The notes beneath the pieces were generated by a model. That model was not told the origin of the DNA. It did not search any database and saw only the letters and a program-made list of their open reading frames with translations. The position numbers and the translations under genes were made by a program. Shown piece after piece: positions 11,923 to 23,661 of a stretch of DNA of 39,097 bases; within the stretch, counting starts at the first letter, position 1; each line of letters opens with the position of its first letter. The DNA lies in the NCBI GenBank assembly GCA_000320545.1, contig ADNK01000564.1:1-39097 (forward strand), in the 5' to 3' direction. Source of the stretch: Bigelowiella natans CCMP2755. Its lineage: Eukaryota > Cercozoa > Chlorarachniophyceae.

Positions 11923-12924
11923 TTATGCCTGGGCTAACCTTTCAAATAAATGAGATAGATCTACAACGTGGCCTTTCCCAGCCTGAACAAAGTAGCTATT
12001 TGGATGCCTAAGCTTGAAATTCGAAAATATCTTTTCATATCCTTTGTCATTAGAAATAATGCAAAATTGCTCAAAGTTTGACATCATCTTTGCCTCATAG
12101 AGGAGCATCGTAATGACATTATCTGCAAGTTGTTTACCCTTTCCAACACACAAGAATTTCAGCTTGTTCTCAACCAGGGCAGTTGCTATCTCACTTGTTA
12201 GCTTTTCTTGTGTCACAGGGCAAAGAAGTTGGTAAACTATTAAAACCAGGTAATTTTCCCTAATTTTAGCAGCCGTTGAATCCAGCCTTACATTATCCCC
12301 ATCTATAAGAATAATGCCTTTGTAGTGTTCGAGCACATTGTAATCGAGGGGAAGTTCCAGATGATTGTCACGAACAACACCTGGACACTTACCCCAATTT
12401 CTTGCTTGATTAGCTGCAAGTTGTGGTTTCATGAACATTAAATCTACACCTAGCGATGGCATCTCTTTCTCATTTACCATCATTTCCTTGACCTTCGCTT
12501 CTTGAGATAGCATCTGCTTCAACTTCTCCGATTTATCATGCCCATTAAGCTGAGTTGGCTTTGATTCGTATTTTGTGGACAGATTTTCGCTTTGATCTAC
12601 CTTGACTTTCCATTCTGTTGACTCTTGCTTGTTCCTCACGTTGTTATTCTCACTATTTTCATTTTTGCTTGGCTGGGAATACTTGGTCACATATCTGATT
12701 GTCTCCCTAGGTGATATCGTAGAAAGCGATGATCGAACACTTGAAAGCCTTGTGAATGTGACCGACTTGAAAGCAGGACGCAGAGAGGAGCTGATTGATT
12801 TCCGAAGCAGCATTTGCATGGGGCTGCTCGTGATTTTTGTCACTTGCACAAGAATGTTCTGTTGGTACTGCAGGATTTGTTCCCGAATAAATAAACAAAA
12901 AAAACTCTTGATAGATGAGATCAA
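11923..12924 (-). CDS. NYN/PIN-like domain protein, predicted mitochondrial, intronless
   Basis: A single open frame of 333 aa. Translation may begin at 12924 or at the Met codon at 12819 (residue 36). The residues after Met36 (MQMLLRKSISSSLRP) are rich in Arg/Lys/Ser with no acidic residue, like a mitochondrial presequence. The C-terminal half resembles an NYN (PIN-fold nuclease-like) domain: GIILIDGDN at 203-211, ADNVI at 267-271 and ISNDKGYE at 290-297 occupy the usual acidic positions. A role in mitochondrial RNA cleavage is inference from the family only. The middle (about 80-165) is polar and probably disordered. It is the only gene here without introns. It diverges from the C2 gene across a 333-438 bp spacer. 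Confidence 0.75.
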   Translation of the reverse strand: MISSIKSFFCLFIREQILQYQQNILVQVTKITSSPMQMLLRKSISSSLRPAFKSVTFTRLSSVRSSLSTISPRETIRYVTKYSQPSKNENSENNNVRNKQESTEWKVKVDQSENLSTKYESKPTQLNGHDKSEKLKQMLSQEAKVKEMMVNEKEMPSLGVDLMFMKPQLAANQARNWGKCPGVVRDNHLELPLDYNVLEHYKGIILIDGDNVRLDSTAAKIRENYLVLIVYQLLCPVTQEKLTSEIATALVENKLKFLCVGKGKQLADNVITMLLYEAKMMSNFEQFCIISNDKGYEKIFSNFKLRHPNSYFVQAGKGHVVDLSHLFERLAQA

Positions 12925-13257
12925 ACCAGGTATGAAATAAATATCTTAAAATTATGTTTGATTTTTGCAAACAGTTTTATATTTTTATTTTGCACATTGC
13001 GACAAGAATATGTGAGTGTCTCTTAATAGAGTATAATTCCATTTTCAACACAACTCTCATATTTTTATGAAATTCTATAACGAAGATTCCTCTTAAAAGC
13101 TCCACAAAAATATCATCGGCTTCGCAAATCCCAAAGTACAAGGTAGTCATCCCCTCCCAAACGCGTAGAAGATGAACATCACGTTGCATGTGAGCACAGT
13201 CATTTGATCAAAGGCAATAACTTTTCACAGAATCTCTTTTCACAGAATTGGAGAAAT
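12925..13257. promoter_or_regulatory. Divergent spacer between NYN and C2-repeat genes
   Basis: A short AT-rich stretch between two outward-facing genes that must hold both promoters. I see no repeat or extra coding exon in it. Confidence 0.4.
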
Positions 13258-14187
13258 ATGTCTTCCCACGTCGCAAAATTGAACGGAACTGTTAAGATCA
13301 CATGTGTGAGAGCTGTAGACATCCCCCGCACCCAAATGATGGGCAAGCAAGATCCTTTCGTGCGCATCTATTACGGTCCATCTAAGGCGAAAACTAAGGT
13401 ATCTACGAGCTATTTCGGAGTGAGAAGCAAGAATGTTTCAGCCCGGGTTTGCGAAATTTTGATGACATTTGGTGTAATTTTCAGACTGCAAAGGACGGTG
13501 ACAAGAATCCAATCTGGAATGAAGAGGTAAGCATAGAAGCAAAGGATTCGGCCGAAAAGGATATCAAAATCGTCGTGAAGAACGACAATTTCGGTATTGA
13601 TGGAAATATCGGTATGGTCAAGTTCCCTATCTTTGCTCTCCTTTCCTGGCCAGGAGAGGAAAAGTGGTATCCTCTTTTTAAGGTAAGAAAGCAGGAAAAG
13701 CACTCTGTTGCCTGTGGTTATTTTTGTTGCTTTGTTTTATATTTAGGAAGAAGGTCATAAGAGGCAGGCTGGCCGAATCCTCTTGAAGGCTACCTTTGAA
13801 GGGACAGGCGGCCTTCCAGAGTTGAAAGCTCCTCAGTGGGGAATTGTGCAGGCTACATATGGTGCTCACCCAAATCCACCAATGATTGATGTATCTGGGT
13901 TTCTGGAAGTTCAGGCTATGGTATGTGTACAGCATAGATTCAATAACCCATCATCCCCATCATCATCATCAACATCGTATTTGTTCTACCCTAGGTTCAC
14001 AATGGAACTCTTAAATTTCCTAAGAACACGGATTTGAGCCATTATTTTGGATTTGATCCTCTACCGCATCACAGATCTGCCAAAAATCTGATCCTACGAT
14101 ACATGAAAGGAGGTAGATACCTAGCTTTGGATTGAAGAGAGTAGAAGAAAGTAACCGCTTCTCTATCTTTTCTCCATACATGTACAT

Positions 14188-14223
<36 letters not shown>

Positions 14224-15532
14224 CGTCATCCATGAAGCGAAGATTGGTGAATCTCACGATGACACAGAAGTGGTCCTTGAAAATGCTGCTGCAAAAGCTC
14301 AAGCATTACTGGAAGAAAGACAGAAGAGGGAGGCAGCTCGTCGCGCAGCTGAAGCAGAGAAGCTTGCCAAGGAAAAGGCCGAGGCGGACGAAAGAGCGAA
14401 ATTACAGGTGACATGATAGGATAGATCTCCGATGAGTACTTAATAGAATCGCAAATTCCATGTTGTTTACTTGATGTAAGAATACAGCTGTGCTAACAAT
14501 GGTATTTGCTTTTCTTTCTTCTTTAGGCTATACTGCTCGCTCGACAGGAGGAGGGACTTCGAATGCAAAAATTGCAGTCAGTGCGATCCTACGCCCCCAC
14601 CGAATCAGGCACAAACCCTTTTCCTAAAGCAGAGGTCAAAACCGACGGAAAGGTAGGATGCTACTGGAAATACGAAGATTATCCAACGGTCTACTGGGCC
14701 TCTGCAGCCAAAGCAGGAATCATTGAGTAAGAAATATTTTTGTCTCTGGTTGATCATACCATCCTGATTTGTGTGTGCATGTGTGTTGTGTAGTGTCCAA
14801 TTTTTTAACCCGGAACAATACTTGAAACATCGTGGTGAAAATGGATGGCAAAAAGACTGGAGTGCCATAACCATACTGCCACCTCCTAAGGGCTGCTACT
14901 TCAAAATTGGGAAGGCACCTTGGGTCTACTGGTCGATCACCGGGAAACCTGATCAGACAGATTTTAAATTTGAAAACGCTGAAGTTTACAATATTCATCG
15001 CAAAAAGCACGGTTGGCCAGCTGATTGGTCTGGGATCGTTACAAACCCAACAGTTGGTTGCTATTGGAAGCACCTGGAGCATCCCACAGTGTACTACTCG
15101 CAGACGAAACCTGGTGTCAAACATGTAACTTTTGCCGATGAGAAAGTTTATATGGAACACCGTTTCAATCATGGTTTCGAGAAAAACTGGAATGGGATCG
15201 TTGGCATTCAAAGGGGATGTTACTGGAAGGCTGAGAAACTACCTCACATCCATTGGAATCACAAAACTGCTTATCCACCTGCAGAAGTCACATTAAAAAA
15301 TCCACAAGAATTTATGAAGCACAGGTTGGAGCATGGAATGCCACAAGATTGGTCTGACATAAAGACTGTGAAAGGATGTTACTGGCAGAAAAATGGGGAG
15401 GCCACCATATGGTGGGCTGAGGATGGAAAAGCAGGAACCCAAACATTTGCCTTTCCTAACGCAGAGGTATATATGGAGCATAGAAGGCTGCTCGGTTTCC
15501 CTCAAGACTTTAGTGGCGTTGTAAAGATTTAA
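13258..15532 (+). CDS. C2 domain / DUF3395-like / coiled-coil protein with five C-terminal Cys-Tyr-Trp repeats
   Basis: Exons 13258-13398, 13485-13682, 13747-13920, 13995-14112, 14223-14407, 14527-14726 and 14794-15532 give 584 aa with all phases consistent. Residues 1-113 form a C2 domain (KITCVRAVDIP, GKQDPFVRIYYG, NPIWNEE, VVKNDNFGIDGNIG, EKWYPLF), suggesting phospholipid or Ca2+ binding. Residues about 144-225 (WGIVQATYGA, MIDVSGFLEVQAMV, YFGFDPLP, KNLILRYMKGG) match my recollection of the DUF3395 pattern from the C-terminus of DNAJC11. Residues about 232-300 are a highly charged Ala/Glu/Lys coiled coil. Residues 315-584 are five tandem copies of a unit of about 52 residues beginning GCYWK or GCYFK, a family I do not recognise. 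MIKG at 13204 is a possible earlier in-frame start. Confidence 0.9.
14190..14221. repeat. (AT)n microsatellite forming the 3' end of an intron
   Basis: About 15 AT units run directly into the acceptor AG at 14221-14222 of the C2 gene, so the repeat itself takes the place of the polypyrimidine tract. Confidence 0.8.
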
Positions 15533-16815
15533 ATTTTTATACATGTCTTATGGGGCACATCTGATATTTCACCGCAATTGTTGCATAGAGTCAGCTTGGG
15601 TGTGATTCGATTTACATTATTTGTTACATAAATCTTCTTGCACCTATGAAGGAAGGAAGCACTTCCTATCTAGCTATGTAGGCATTTGCATTCATGTACA
15701 AATTAGCTTTGAGGTGTTAAACTAGGGTGTTGTGGACGTTAAATATGTGGGTGAACGGTGCGCTATACGTACAGGCTATGATAGACATGCAATACACAAT
15801 ATACATAATATATATAGTGTATTGCTGTGTCTATTATGAGTATGGAATACACAATATATATAATATATATAGTGCATTGCTGTGTCTATTATGGCTAGCA
15901 TGGGGCGATCGCGTGTTCTAGCTAAGCTAGTAAGCAACATGCATTCTTAGCTTCACTTGCACGGCAAGGTGACTAGTAGGGCCGTGCTAGCGTGCTAGCG
16001 TGCTAGCGTGGCGTGCGTGAAGCGCTTACGCACGAACATGCATACGTTGTTTCTAGATGACACATGCCATCTCTGGATGTCTAGATGTAGCCATGTGAAA
16101 AATCAGGCTTTAGAATGAACAGTGACACTCACAATCTAGACAATCTAGCAATGCTAGAATGCTAGTGGCTAGCTAGCTAGCATGCACGTCTACGTGGCCA
16201 ATGAGATGTCAGCTGTGCATTGTGCTGTGTGTGCAGTCTAGCAGTCTAGCAGTGCTAGCTAGCTAGGGTGTTCTTGTGTTCTCACGCACAAACGCTAGAA
16301 ACGCCATCATGTCTTCATGCTTGCAGGCGCTCTGCTAGTTCTAGAGTTTGATAGCGCACGCTAGCATGAAATGACGCGCATTTCGCAGTGAACCAGATGT
16401 GAGCACACGAGCGTCATCGCACTTGTTGTGCAGACACTAGCACATCTAGACATTGCACGTGCATATTTCTTGTCCTAGACCTAGATATCTAGACATGCAC
16501 GCACGACTTCTTTTGTGAATCGATTCTTCCTTTACATGTCACAAAACAGTTCTAGAGTTGTGACACTTCTCTGCATTCGTCTTTGCTCAATGCGCGGTTG
16601 TTGTTGACAGTTAAATATTTTGGCGGGCGTTCACGCTTGGTTTATTTTTTAAACTTGTGGATATCGATGCGCTTCCGTCTCGCTTTACAACCCTACCTAG
16701 TGCAGAGGAGGAGACTTAAATCTGAAGGAGTTGCTTCAAGAGTGTAGAAGCTTCTTCTTCGATAAATTACTTTCGCTCAATGAGAGGATATCAATGAGGC
16801 TGAAATTCAGACGAT
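15533..16815. other. Convergent 3'-3' spacer with CTAG-dense island (about 15660-16560)
   Basis: This lies between the stop codons of the C2 and RA/PH genes. I count about 34 CTAG sites over roughly 900 bases, in clusters such as 16130-16190 and 16235-16270, often as runs of overlapping GCTAGCTAGC. The spacer also contains the 55-bp tandem hairpin repeat at 15788-15897. No coding structure is seen. Confidence 0.8.
15788..15897. repeat. 55-bp tandem duplication, each copy a potential hairpin
   Basis: Copy A (15788-15842) and copy B (15843-15897) align over their whole length with a few substitutions. In copy A the arms GCAATACAC (15789-15797) and GTGTATTGC (15817-15825) are exact inverted complements around an AT-rich loop. 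The arms in copy B carry two mismatches. Confidence 0.8.
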
Positions 16816-18034
16816 TTAATTCATCGCCTCTGATTTGAGAGTTTTTATCTTCTCCACGATTTCGTCCCGCTAAATATAGAGACACAACACACATTGATGA
16901 TAATATCCAGCCTCCTCCTCTATGATGATGATGATATAGATAATGTGTTGCTGTTGGTTGTTCTTTGGCAAAGGACCTCTTTCATGTTGACGCATTCGTA
17001 CTCCCTCTTCGTTCCGTTGGAGAAGACTATCGAGAAGCACCCTGCATCGCGCGCGCGTGCACACATAAACACACACAAACACACACACACACACGTCTTA
17101 GGGATGGGGCATAATAATATCTGAGCAATAGACTACACGTTGCGAGTTCGTGTGTGGCATGTGTGAGCATGTTCGTCGTCTCTTCGCTTCTCATTGCTGG
17201 CGTCTATGATGATTGGTTATACACCTGATTCGGGAAGGGCCGTGACATCAGTTACCTCCTGCAAGCTTCTCTGCTTCCGCCACACGCCGCCCCCACTTCC
17301 ACCGGGCTTCTTGTTGTGAAGATACTAGTGTAGCAGTTGTAGTAGTTGGAGGAGGAGAATGAGGATGAGGATGAGGAGAGGGATAAAACAACAGGTAAGT
17401 AGTGGTCATATTATTGAAGAAGCTAATTTTGTTCTAGGAATAATAATAATTAACTAAGTAGTATCATTGTCCATTGTCGCTTTAGCCCCTTCCCCTCCCC
17501 CCGTCTAACTTCAGATGAAAGCGATATTGAGACTACCTTCGCATCTATGCCTAATATCCGTTCCTGGCGCTTGCCCCTCACGTTTGTTTTCACAACCCTG
17601 TATTCGCTATAACCCTATTGGTTGAGTGAGAGGAATAAGGACACGGTGAAGAAGAAAAACGTCAGCGAGTTAAAAAATATCGATGCATCAGAGTACACAG
17701 TGCCTCTCAAAATATCGCATCATACACCTGTTTAATTGAAGAGGATCTTTCTTTCGGCGCCTTTTCACTATTTCCTGTGCTACTTCTCACACCCTCTTTC
17801 TGTTTCTCATTGCCGTCGGCCTCGGGGATTGATAAGTAGAAACTTGTTCCTGAGAAATCGGAGGGGAGTTAGTTGAATGGAGAGAATTCGCAAGAGGATA
17901 GATGTGTGAAGATTTAATAATGCACAACACAACGAATGAATAATATTAGGTCCTTCCGAGATCCCAACTCAACAGCACCAGAGATACACCGCACGGAACG
18001 CACACACAAATACACACGCACATATAAATATATT

Positions 18035-18078
<44 letters not shown>

Positions 18079-19728
18079 TCTGTGAAGATGTTGTTTTGAT
18101 CTAAAGCCACCTCTACCACAATTACTATAAATGGCTTAGTATGACTACCTAATGGCTCGATTTTCATCTTTCCTTGTAACGGTAGATGCTCTACACCATA
18201 AAAAGTGATATTAGGTGATCACTTTAGATGACAATGATAATGGTAAGATGATGATGATGTTGTTGTTGTGATGTTGTTGTGATGATGAGGACCACGACGC
18301 TTAACTAGTAAGTATATATTAAATATGATATGTGTGTTTGTTGAGGGGGGCAACCGATTTCTCCATCCTCGTCGACAAGTAGCAACGTCGCCCTAAAAAC
18401 ACAAATGCATATATTCAATTGCTATCATCGAATTTATCATCCTCATCGTCGTCATCAGAGTTAATTTGTCGGTCATGTGCGAGACAAGCGAGTCAAAGGT
18501 ACGACTTCTTGCCCACAACGTCCAGCATCGCCAGTTTCGCAGCCTTCAGTATCACATCATCGACCGTATCTTCTCCTAAGCAAACAATTATGAATTATGC
18601 CCCTCCCTATAAATTGCAGCACTACCAAGCTCAATCGCAATGCTATCTATAAATCATAATGAGCCCCATCCGCTCCCCAGACAACAACGACAACTGACAA
18701 CTGACTAGGATTACTTGATATCTTGAGAGCGATAGGAGGCTCTTCCATGTCAACAAGAACCGTGATGCTAATGCCTAGGAGGAGGAAATTGAAGGAGAAA
18801 TGTCAGTTTTGTGATTGAAGGTGACTGTATGATGTAATTACACTGCTACATGCTCTACCTGCTGCCGACGCTGCTGATTTTCCCTCTCCCACTCTTACGC
18901 CTGCTTGTTTTCCTGCCACCGTTGCAAATTTTGGTGCTGCTCTTTCTGCTCTAGGAGAGCTGGAACCGAAGGACGACAGCGATGATCCAAAGCCACTGCG
19001 CCTGCTACTTACATGCATACGCTCGCTCTAATATAAAGATATATTTTTGGAGGAAAGAAGTAGGAGTACGGGAGTGAATCAACGCGACTTTGAATGAAGA
19101 AGGGAAATAGTAGGATTTTTCCTTATTCTAATAATGATGCTATACTACCTCCTGCGTAGCTGTCCTCTCTAGAAGAGTAGAAAGTGAGGAGACGTTCGCC
19201 GTTACTGCTCCCGTTGACTTGACGACTTTTTGCTGTTGTTTAGTGGGTTTGTGAGGGGTTGTACTATGGAGGATAGTGCTACGTAGATGTGCGCACGTGC
19301 TATTGCTAAACGTATAGAATTAGTGAATGCTGTTGTTCGTTATTTCCCCTCGCGTCTCTAGAAACCTTAACGAAGAATGCCGATACACTTTGTCGCCGTG
19401 CCACCGCAACCTTCTTGGCATCCTGATTTGAGGTTGATTTCCGTGTGAGGGGAAGAATGCCACGAAAACCACCATTCGTGTCTGTGTGTGTGTGTGTGTT
19501 TGTTGTCATTGCATATTTGAAACATCGATGCACTAGCCTTTGCTGGCTCTTCTCCCTCCTTCGTTTCCTTGGATTGTTCTTCATCCTCAGTGGTAGCAGC
19601 TGTCCCAGCCTTCGCAGATGCTACCGCTGACTTGTTTGTGGCTCTCTGCTCCTTCAGTCGAGATCCTTCAATGCTACACAATTTCGAAAGTTAAAATTGC
19701 GTAGGCGGATTATGCACGCTTGTGTATT

Positions 19729-19803
<75 letters not shown>

Positions 19804-20145
19804 GGGGGGGGAGAGAAAGAAAAGTAGATAGGAAAGACCAAAGACATTACCTCAGCAATTTCTTCGGAGGTGAATGTTCCAATAGATTGACGAGCTGTAT
19901 ACCGTTGTGTGTGTGGAAGGGGTGAGGGGGGGGGGGGGGGTGTTGGTGTGTGCATAATTTCTTGTTCAGAGTAAATGGATTAGTCTATCTGATAAGTAAA
20001 ACATCAAAATAGTTTGAATCGGAATTTCATGGGAACTGTGAAGATCACTCACACTACGCTGTTGCTTGTCTTTTCCCATGCCAAATCCCTCTTCATCATC
20101 ATCGTCGAAATCCACAGCATTTACAAGCCCGCGTGAAATCAGCAT
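16816..20145 (-). CDS. RA-like (ubiquitin-fold) plus PH domain protein
   Basis: Fifteen exons (minus): 20145-20053, 19894-19851, 19673-19534, 19481-19366, 19232-19149, 19027-18859, 18774-18715, 18575-18503, 18392-18355, 18190-18149, 17849-17726, 17597-17537, 17324-17225, 17041-16977, 16869-16816. They sum to 1263 nt (420 aa) with every phase matching. The N-terminal half is acidic then Ser/Ala/Lys-rich and probably disordered. Residues about 217-294 (ISITVLVDM, EDTVDDVILKAAKLAMLD, ATLLLVDEDGEIEHLPL, TSFYLSI) resemble a Ras-associating/RBD ubiquitin-like fold. Residues about 328-420 form a PH domain (RGKRQERIL, RSLQEVTDV, FSIVFSNGTKREYEC, RDEIVEKIKTL) that ends the protein. RA-PH tandems occur in MRL-type adaptors and RBD-PH in the TORC2 subunit SIN1; I cannot choose between these. 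A role downstream of a small GTPase at membranes is inference. Confidence 0.85.
18038..18073. repeat. (AT)n microsatellite
   Basis: About 18 TA units lie within the intron between exons 18190-18149 and 17849-17726 of the RA/PH gene. Confidence 0.85.
19724..19803. repeat. Compound (GT)n-(GA)n microsatellite
   Basis: About 26 bases of GT alternate into about 53 bases of GA, inside the second intron of the RA/PH gene. On the coding strand this reads as a (TC)n pyrimidine tract followed by (AC)n. Confidence 0.85.
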
Positions 20146-21297
20146 GGCTTTAGGTGGAACAATAACATGAGTAAAGTAACTACCGAAGACTTTTTAACGA
20201 ATGCTCTGGTCTCATATCTCTCTACATCCCGGTATTCCCACGATAAGATGAATGCGAACATAGCATATATTCTCGATTCCAATGATACACATCGAATTAC
20301 TTTTAAACGCTCCCCTTCCTTCCGTCTCCTTGATGAGGGCCAAGATTCAAGGGGGATGCCACAGGAAGCTGTTTGATTTGGCCCCACAGCGACAACAATA
20401 TTTGAGACATTTAGAATTAAAACATAGGTCTTTTTTGTCCATATGAAATTTAATGTATTTGGCCTGAATTAGGTATTTTCCTCAATAGCCAACCTTGAAG
20501 CTAATTTAGGTACTACGACATATGTTTAAGACTAAAAGATTTTGAACGGGGTACTCACATGGATGAGAAGGCGAGAAGGCAAGGAAACTATGGAGAACTT
20601 ACTTAGATCTACCTACAAGTTTGTTAGTCTCAAAGACCTCATAAACCCACTGCTCATGCAAGCATGCAAGCCCGAAAATTGGGGGAAAACCGCCTTTCCG
20701 GACATCCGATGATAAAATGGGACCAAAATTACATAATCTTTTGTAACATTGATTTACCGACTGGCCGACTTTCGAATTCGATCATTTTTCTCCTGATAGT
20801 ATCCGTCTTTATCGTCAACATTGTAAATTTTGCCTTAATTTTTTACATGAAATACGCGATCATGCACGTATTTCAGCAACAAATTTAGTGTCAGACGCGA
20901 CTACTTCTGTCTTAAATATTGAGAGAGCAAGCTGGGGTCCATCTCTTCCGTTGGCGACGCCGGTAACATGGGGTCAAGAGGCTACGGGAGGGGGCATTCT
21001 GAGTGATTATTTGACTTTAAAAATCAGCTTGCTGGGTTGTTGGGAGCTGTAGCGCCCGTAGATTACTAAGCTCATATCGTCAGCCAATACGAAATCTGAT
21101 TAGTTTTCATGGAAAACCCTGCGAGAGAAAGCTAATGAGTTTAGGTGGATTTGTTCTCTGCGAGAAATTTGATTATTCTTACCTGCAGGCAAGGCGAAGA
21201 AGTTACAACTTATTAAGGGGAATCACTCGCCAAGCATCAGCTTGTGAGCTGGACAGGAGGTCGCCATCAAAGAAAATAATAAACGAATGAATAAAAA

Positions 21298-21336
<39 letters not shown>

Positions 21337-21429
21337 ATGAGATTTTGGGTTCTCAATAGATTTTTCGCACTTACCCCGCACTTATTTTTTGAAATCCACG
21401 GTCTAATCAAACAATTTTTATCACTAGTC
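20146..21429. promoter_or_regulatory. Divergent spacer between RA/PH and alpha-kinase genes
   Basis: A 1.28-kb stretch with both promoters expected. It holds a (CA)n tract at 21299-21334 just upstream of the kinase start. An open frame at 20664-20888 (plus, 74 aa, one hydrophobic stretch) has no splice or homology support that I can see. Nothing else stands out. Confidence 0.4.
21299..21334. repeat. (CA)n microsatellite upstream of the alpha-kinase start
   Basis: About 17 CA units end roughly 95 bases before the kinase ATG at 21430. Confidence 0.85.
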
Positions 21430-23238
21430 ATGAGCGTGAAGTCAACTCCCATGGAATCCGATACAAAATGGAACAACCTCCAAAACCTCAAGGTTTGTTT
21501 TTTTGACTGACCTAATTTTCTGCGAGATACGATGCTTATTGCATTCTGTTTCATGAATTCTCAGAAACTGTTAAATGATGGGTTGATTACAAAAACTGAA
21601 TACTCTGTAAGACGGAATCAACTCATCGACGAATTGACAGGTCTGGTCCTAATAAGCCACAACTTTGAGTGCATAGTGATAGGGTTGGCGCATTGATTTT
21701 TCACAATTTATATCAATATCGCCGCTGAAAGATAAATGTTTGCTTCGAGATCGCTCATAAAATTTTCCAATGTGGGAATTAATAGTGTTGTCGCATACTC
21801 ATACCAAACGCAGGCACTTCGCTCACTACTCTGGCAGCCTCTCAATATAAACGTAGACGGGGATCCAGTGCAAGTGACAATGGTGAGAGTAGATGAAACA
21901 GGAATGGGAGAGCTCTTTGTATTTTTCATATGAGTCCATAGAGAGAAATTTTAAGTTTTCCATTACACGGCAGTGTAAAATTATACAATTTCTTCCCAGC
22001 TATATTGTATTTTAAGTTTTGTTATTTCTTAGTTTCAAATGTCCCAGCCATCATTCCTAAGCCCCCGCCAGATTTCACCAATTTTCCAGGTTCGCGAAGT
22101 TACAGCAAATTAACCAGATAATCACATCATTAATTCTTAAGAAATTAGAAATTCTTTTCTACTCACATACCCATATCCATACCTCTCTCTCATTTCTCTG
22201 TTGCTCTTTCAGCTGAAAAGTCGATAAAATATACGTACGACCTCAAGACAAGAACATGGACGCAACAGGAAGTGAACCTGAAACTCGGTGATTAACACAA
22301 TGATCACAAAGAATAGATGAATATGAAATGCGCAGGAGAGGCTTCGCGGTACACTTACATCCAATTGTACAACTACTCCTCCTCTAACTGAAGCAGTTCG
22401 ACATGATTTGGGATGTCACCATCCGAAATGATGCCAGCATCTCCTTATCGAATGAAATTTTCTTGCTGACGCAGTGCTTTCTCCATTTCAGACACAGTTC
22501 CATTTTCGCGCGGGTCACTGCGTGTAGTGTATCACATGGAGATGGAAGAAACGGATAAGGACAAAGATAGGGAAGTAGTCCCTGGGGAGGCCAAGAACCG
22601 ATTCGTAGCCAAGATTAGCATGGTAAGTGGAAGAAAGAAGTAGGAGTAAAAAAAATCTATCTCGTCACCATGTTCCTATGTCTCATCATCAGAATCCGAG
22701 CGATAACAAAAATACTAAAGTGTATTTCCGGGATGTAGAGACGCAGGTAGTAATGCTGAAGCATGTGCCACGATACCAATAGAAAATGAAAATGCGATTT
22801 AAAATCGCCAAATATTGACAGCGAGAACCGTGAATTATGTTATGTACCATGACCCCTAGACATTCGCTGTCGTAGAACAAAAATCATATTATTTTTTCTA
22901 GTATTATTGAACTTGAAGTCAGGATAAATTTAAATGACATGTAAGTATTTGGCCAAGGTCTTCCTCCTCCTCCTCCTCATCCTCCTCCGTTCTCTTGATT
23001 TAATTTGCTCCTCTTCTTCTTTCTTCGTTTGCAGACAATCGCCAAGTACTACGCCGAGAAGTTCAATCAGTACCATCCTCCTAAGAAGGTAGTAGGCGGG
23101 TGGGCGGAGAAGTGATTGATAATGATGATGATGATGATGGTTATGATAATGATGAGTCAGTTTTCTTGTAAAAGGAGTTGAACGATTCATGAGGAAGAGG
23201 AATTCACCACTATCTCCACAGAATAATATTGCGACATG

Positions 23239-23273
<35 letters not shown>

Positions 23274-23625
23274 CTGCGTGCGCGCATGTAACATATTACT
23301 TGTACGTTTTTTAGGTGGATTTCATAAAAGCATGCGTACTCGAGCTTATTATGAGAGAAGGTAGCAACTTTAATAACAAAAGTGGTAGCGGTCGTGGTGA
23401 TGGATCCTTGAATAAACTAGTAGCTAGAGTCAACATAGCACGTACACTCCTATGCTGCAGAAATCGGATTTGAATTACATAAAGTTGTTATTATTCATTA
23501 CCCCCCCCTCCCCCCTCTCTCTCTCTCGCACTCGCTCTCTAAGGAAATCCTATTGTTGGTGTGGAGAAGTTCATCCCAGGACCATATCGTAAGCATAACT
23601 CCAACTACGGTTATGTCTCCGGTAG

Positions 23626-23661
<36 letters not shown>

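Noticed and set aside
20664-20888. 74-codon plus-strand open frame with a hydrophobic segment
   Set aside because: It lies in a divergent AT-rich spacer. No splice-site context or family motif is seen, and hydrophobic runs are expected by chance in T-rich sequence.
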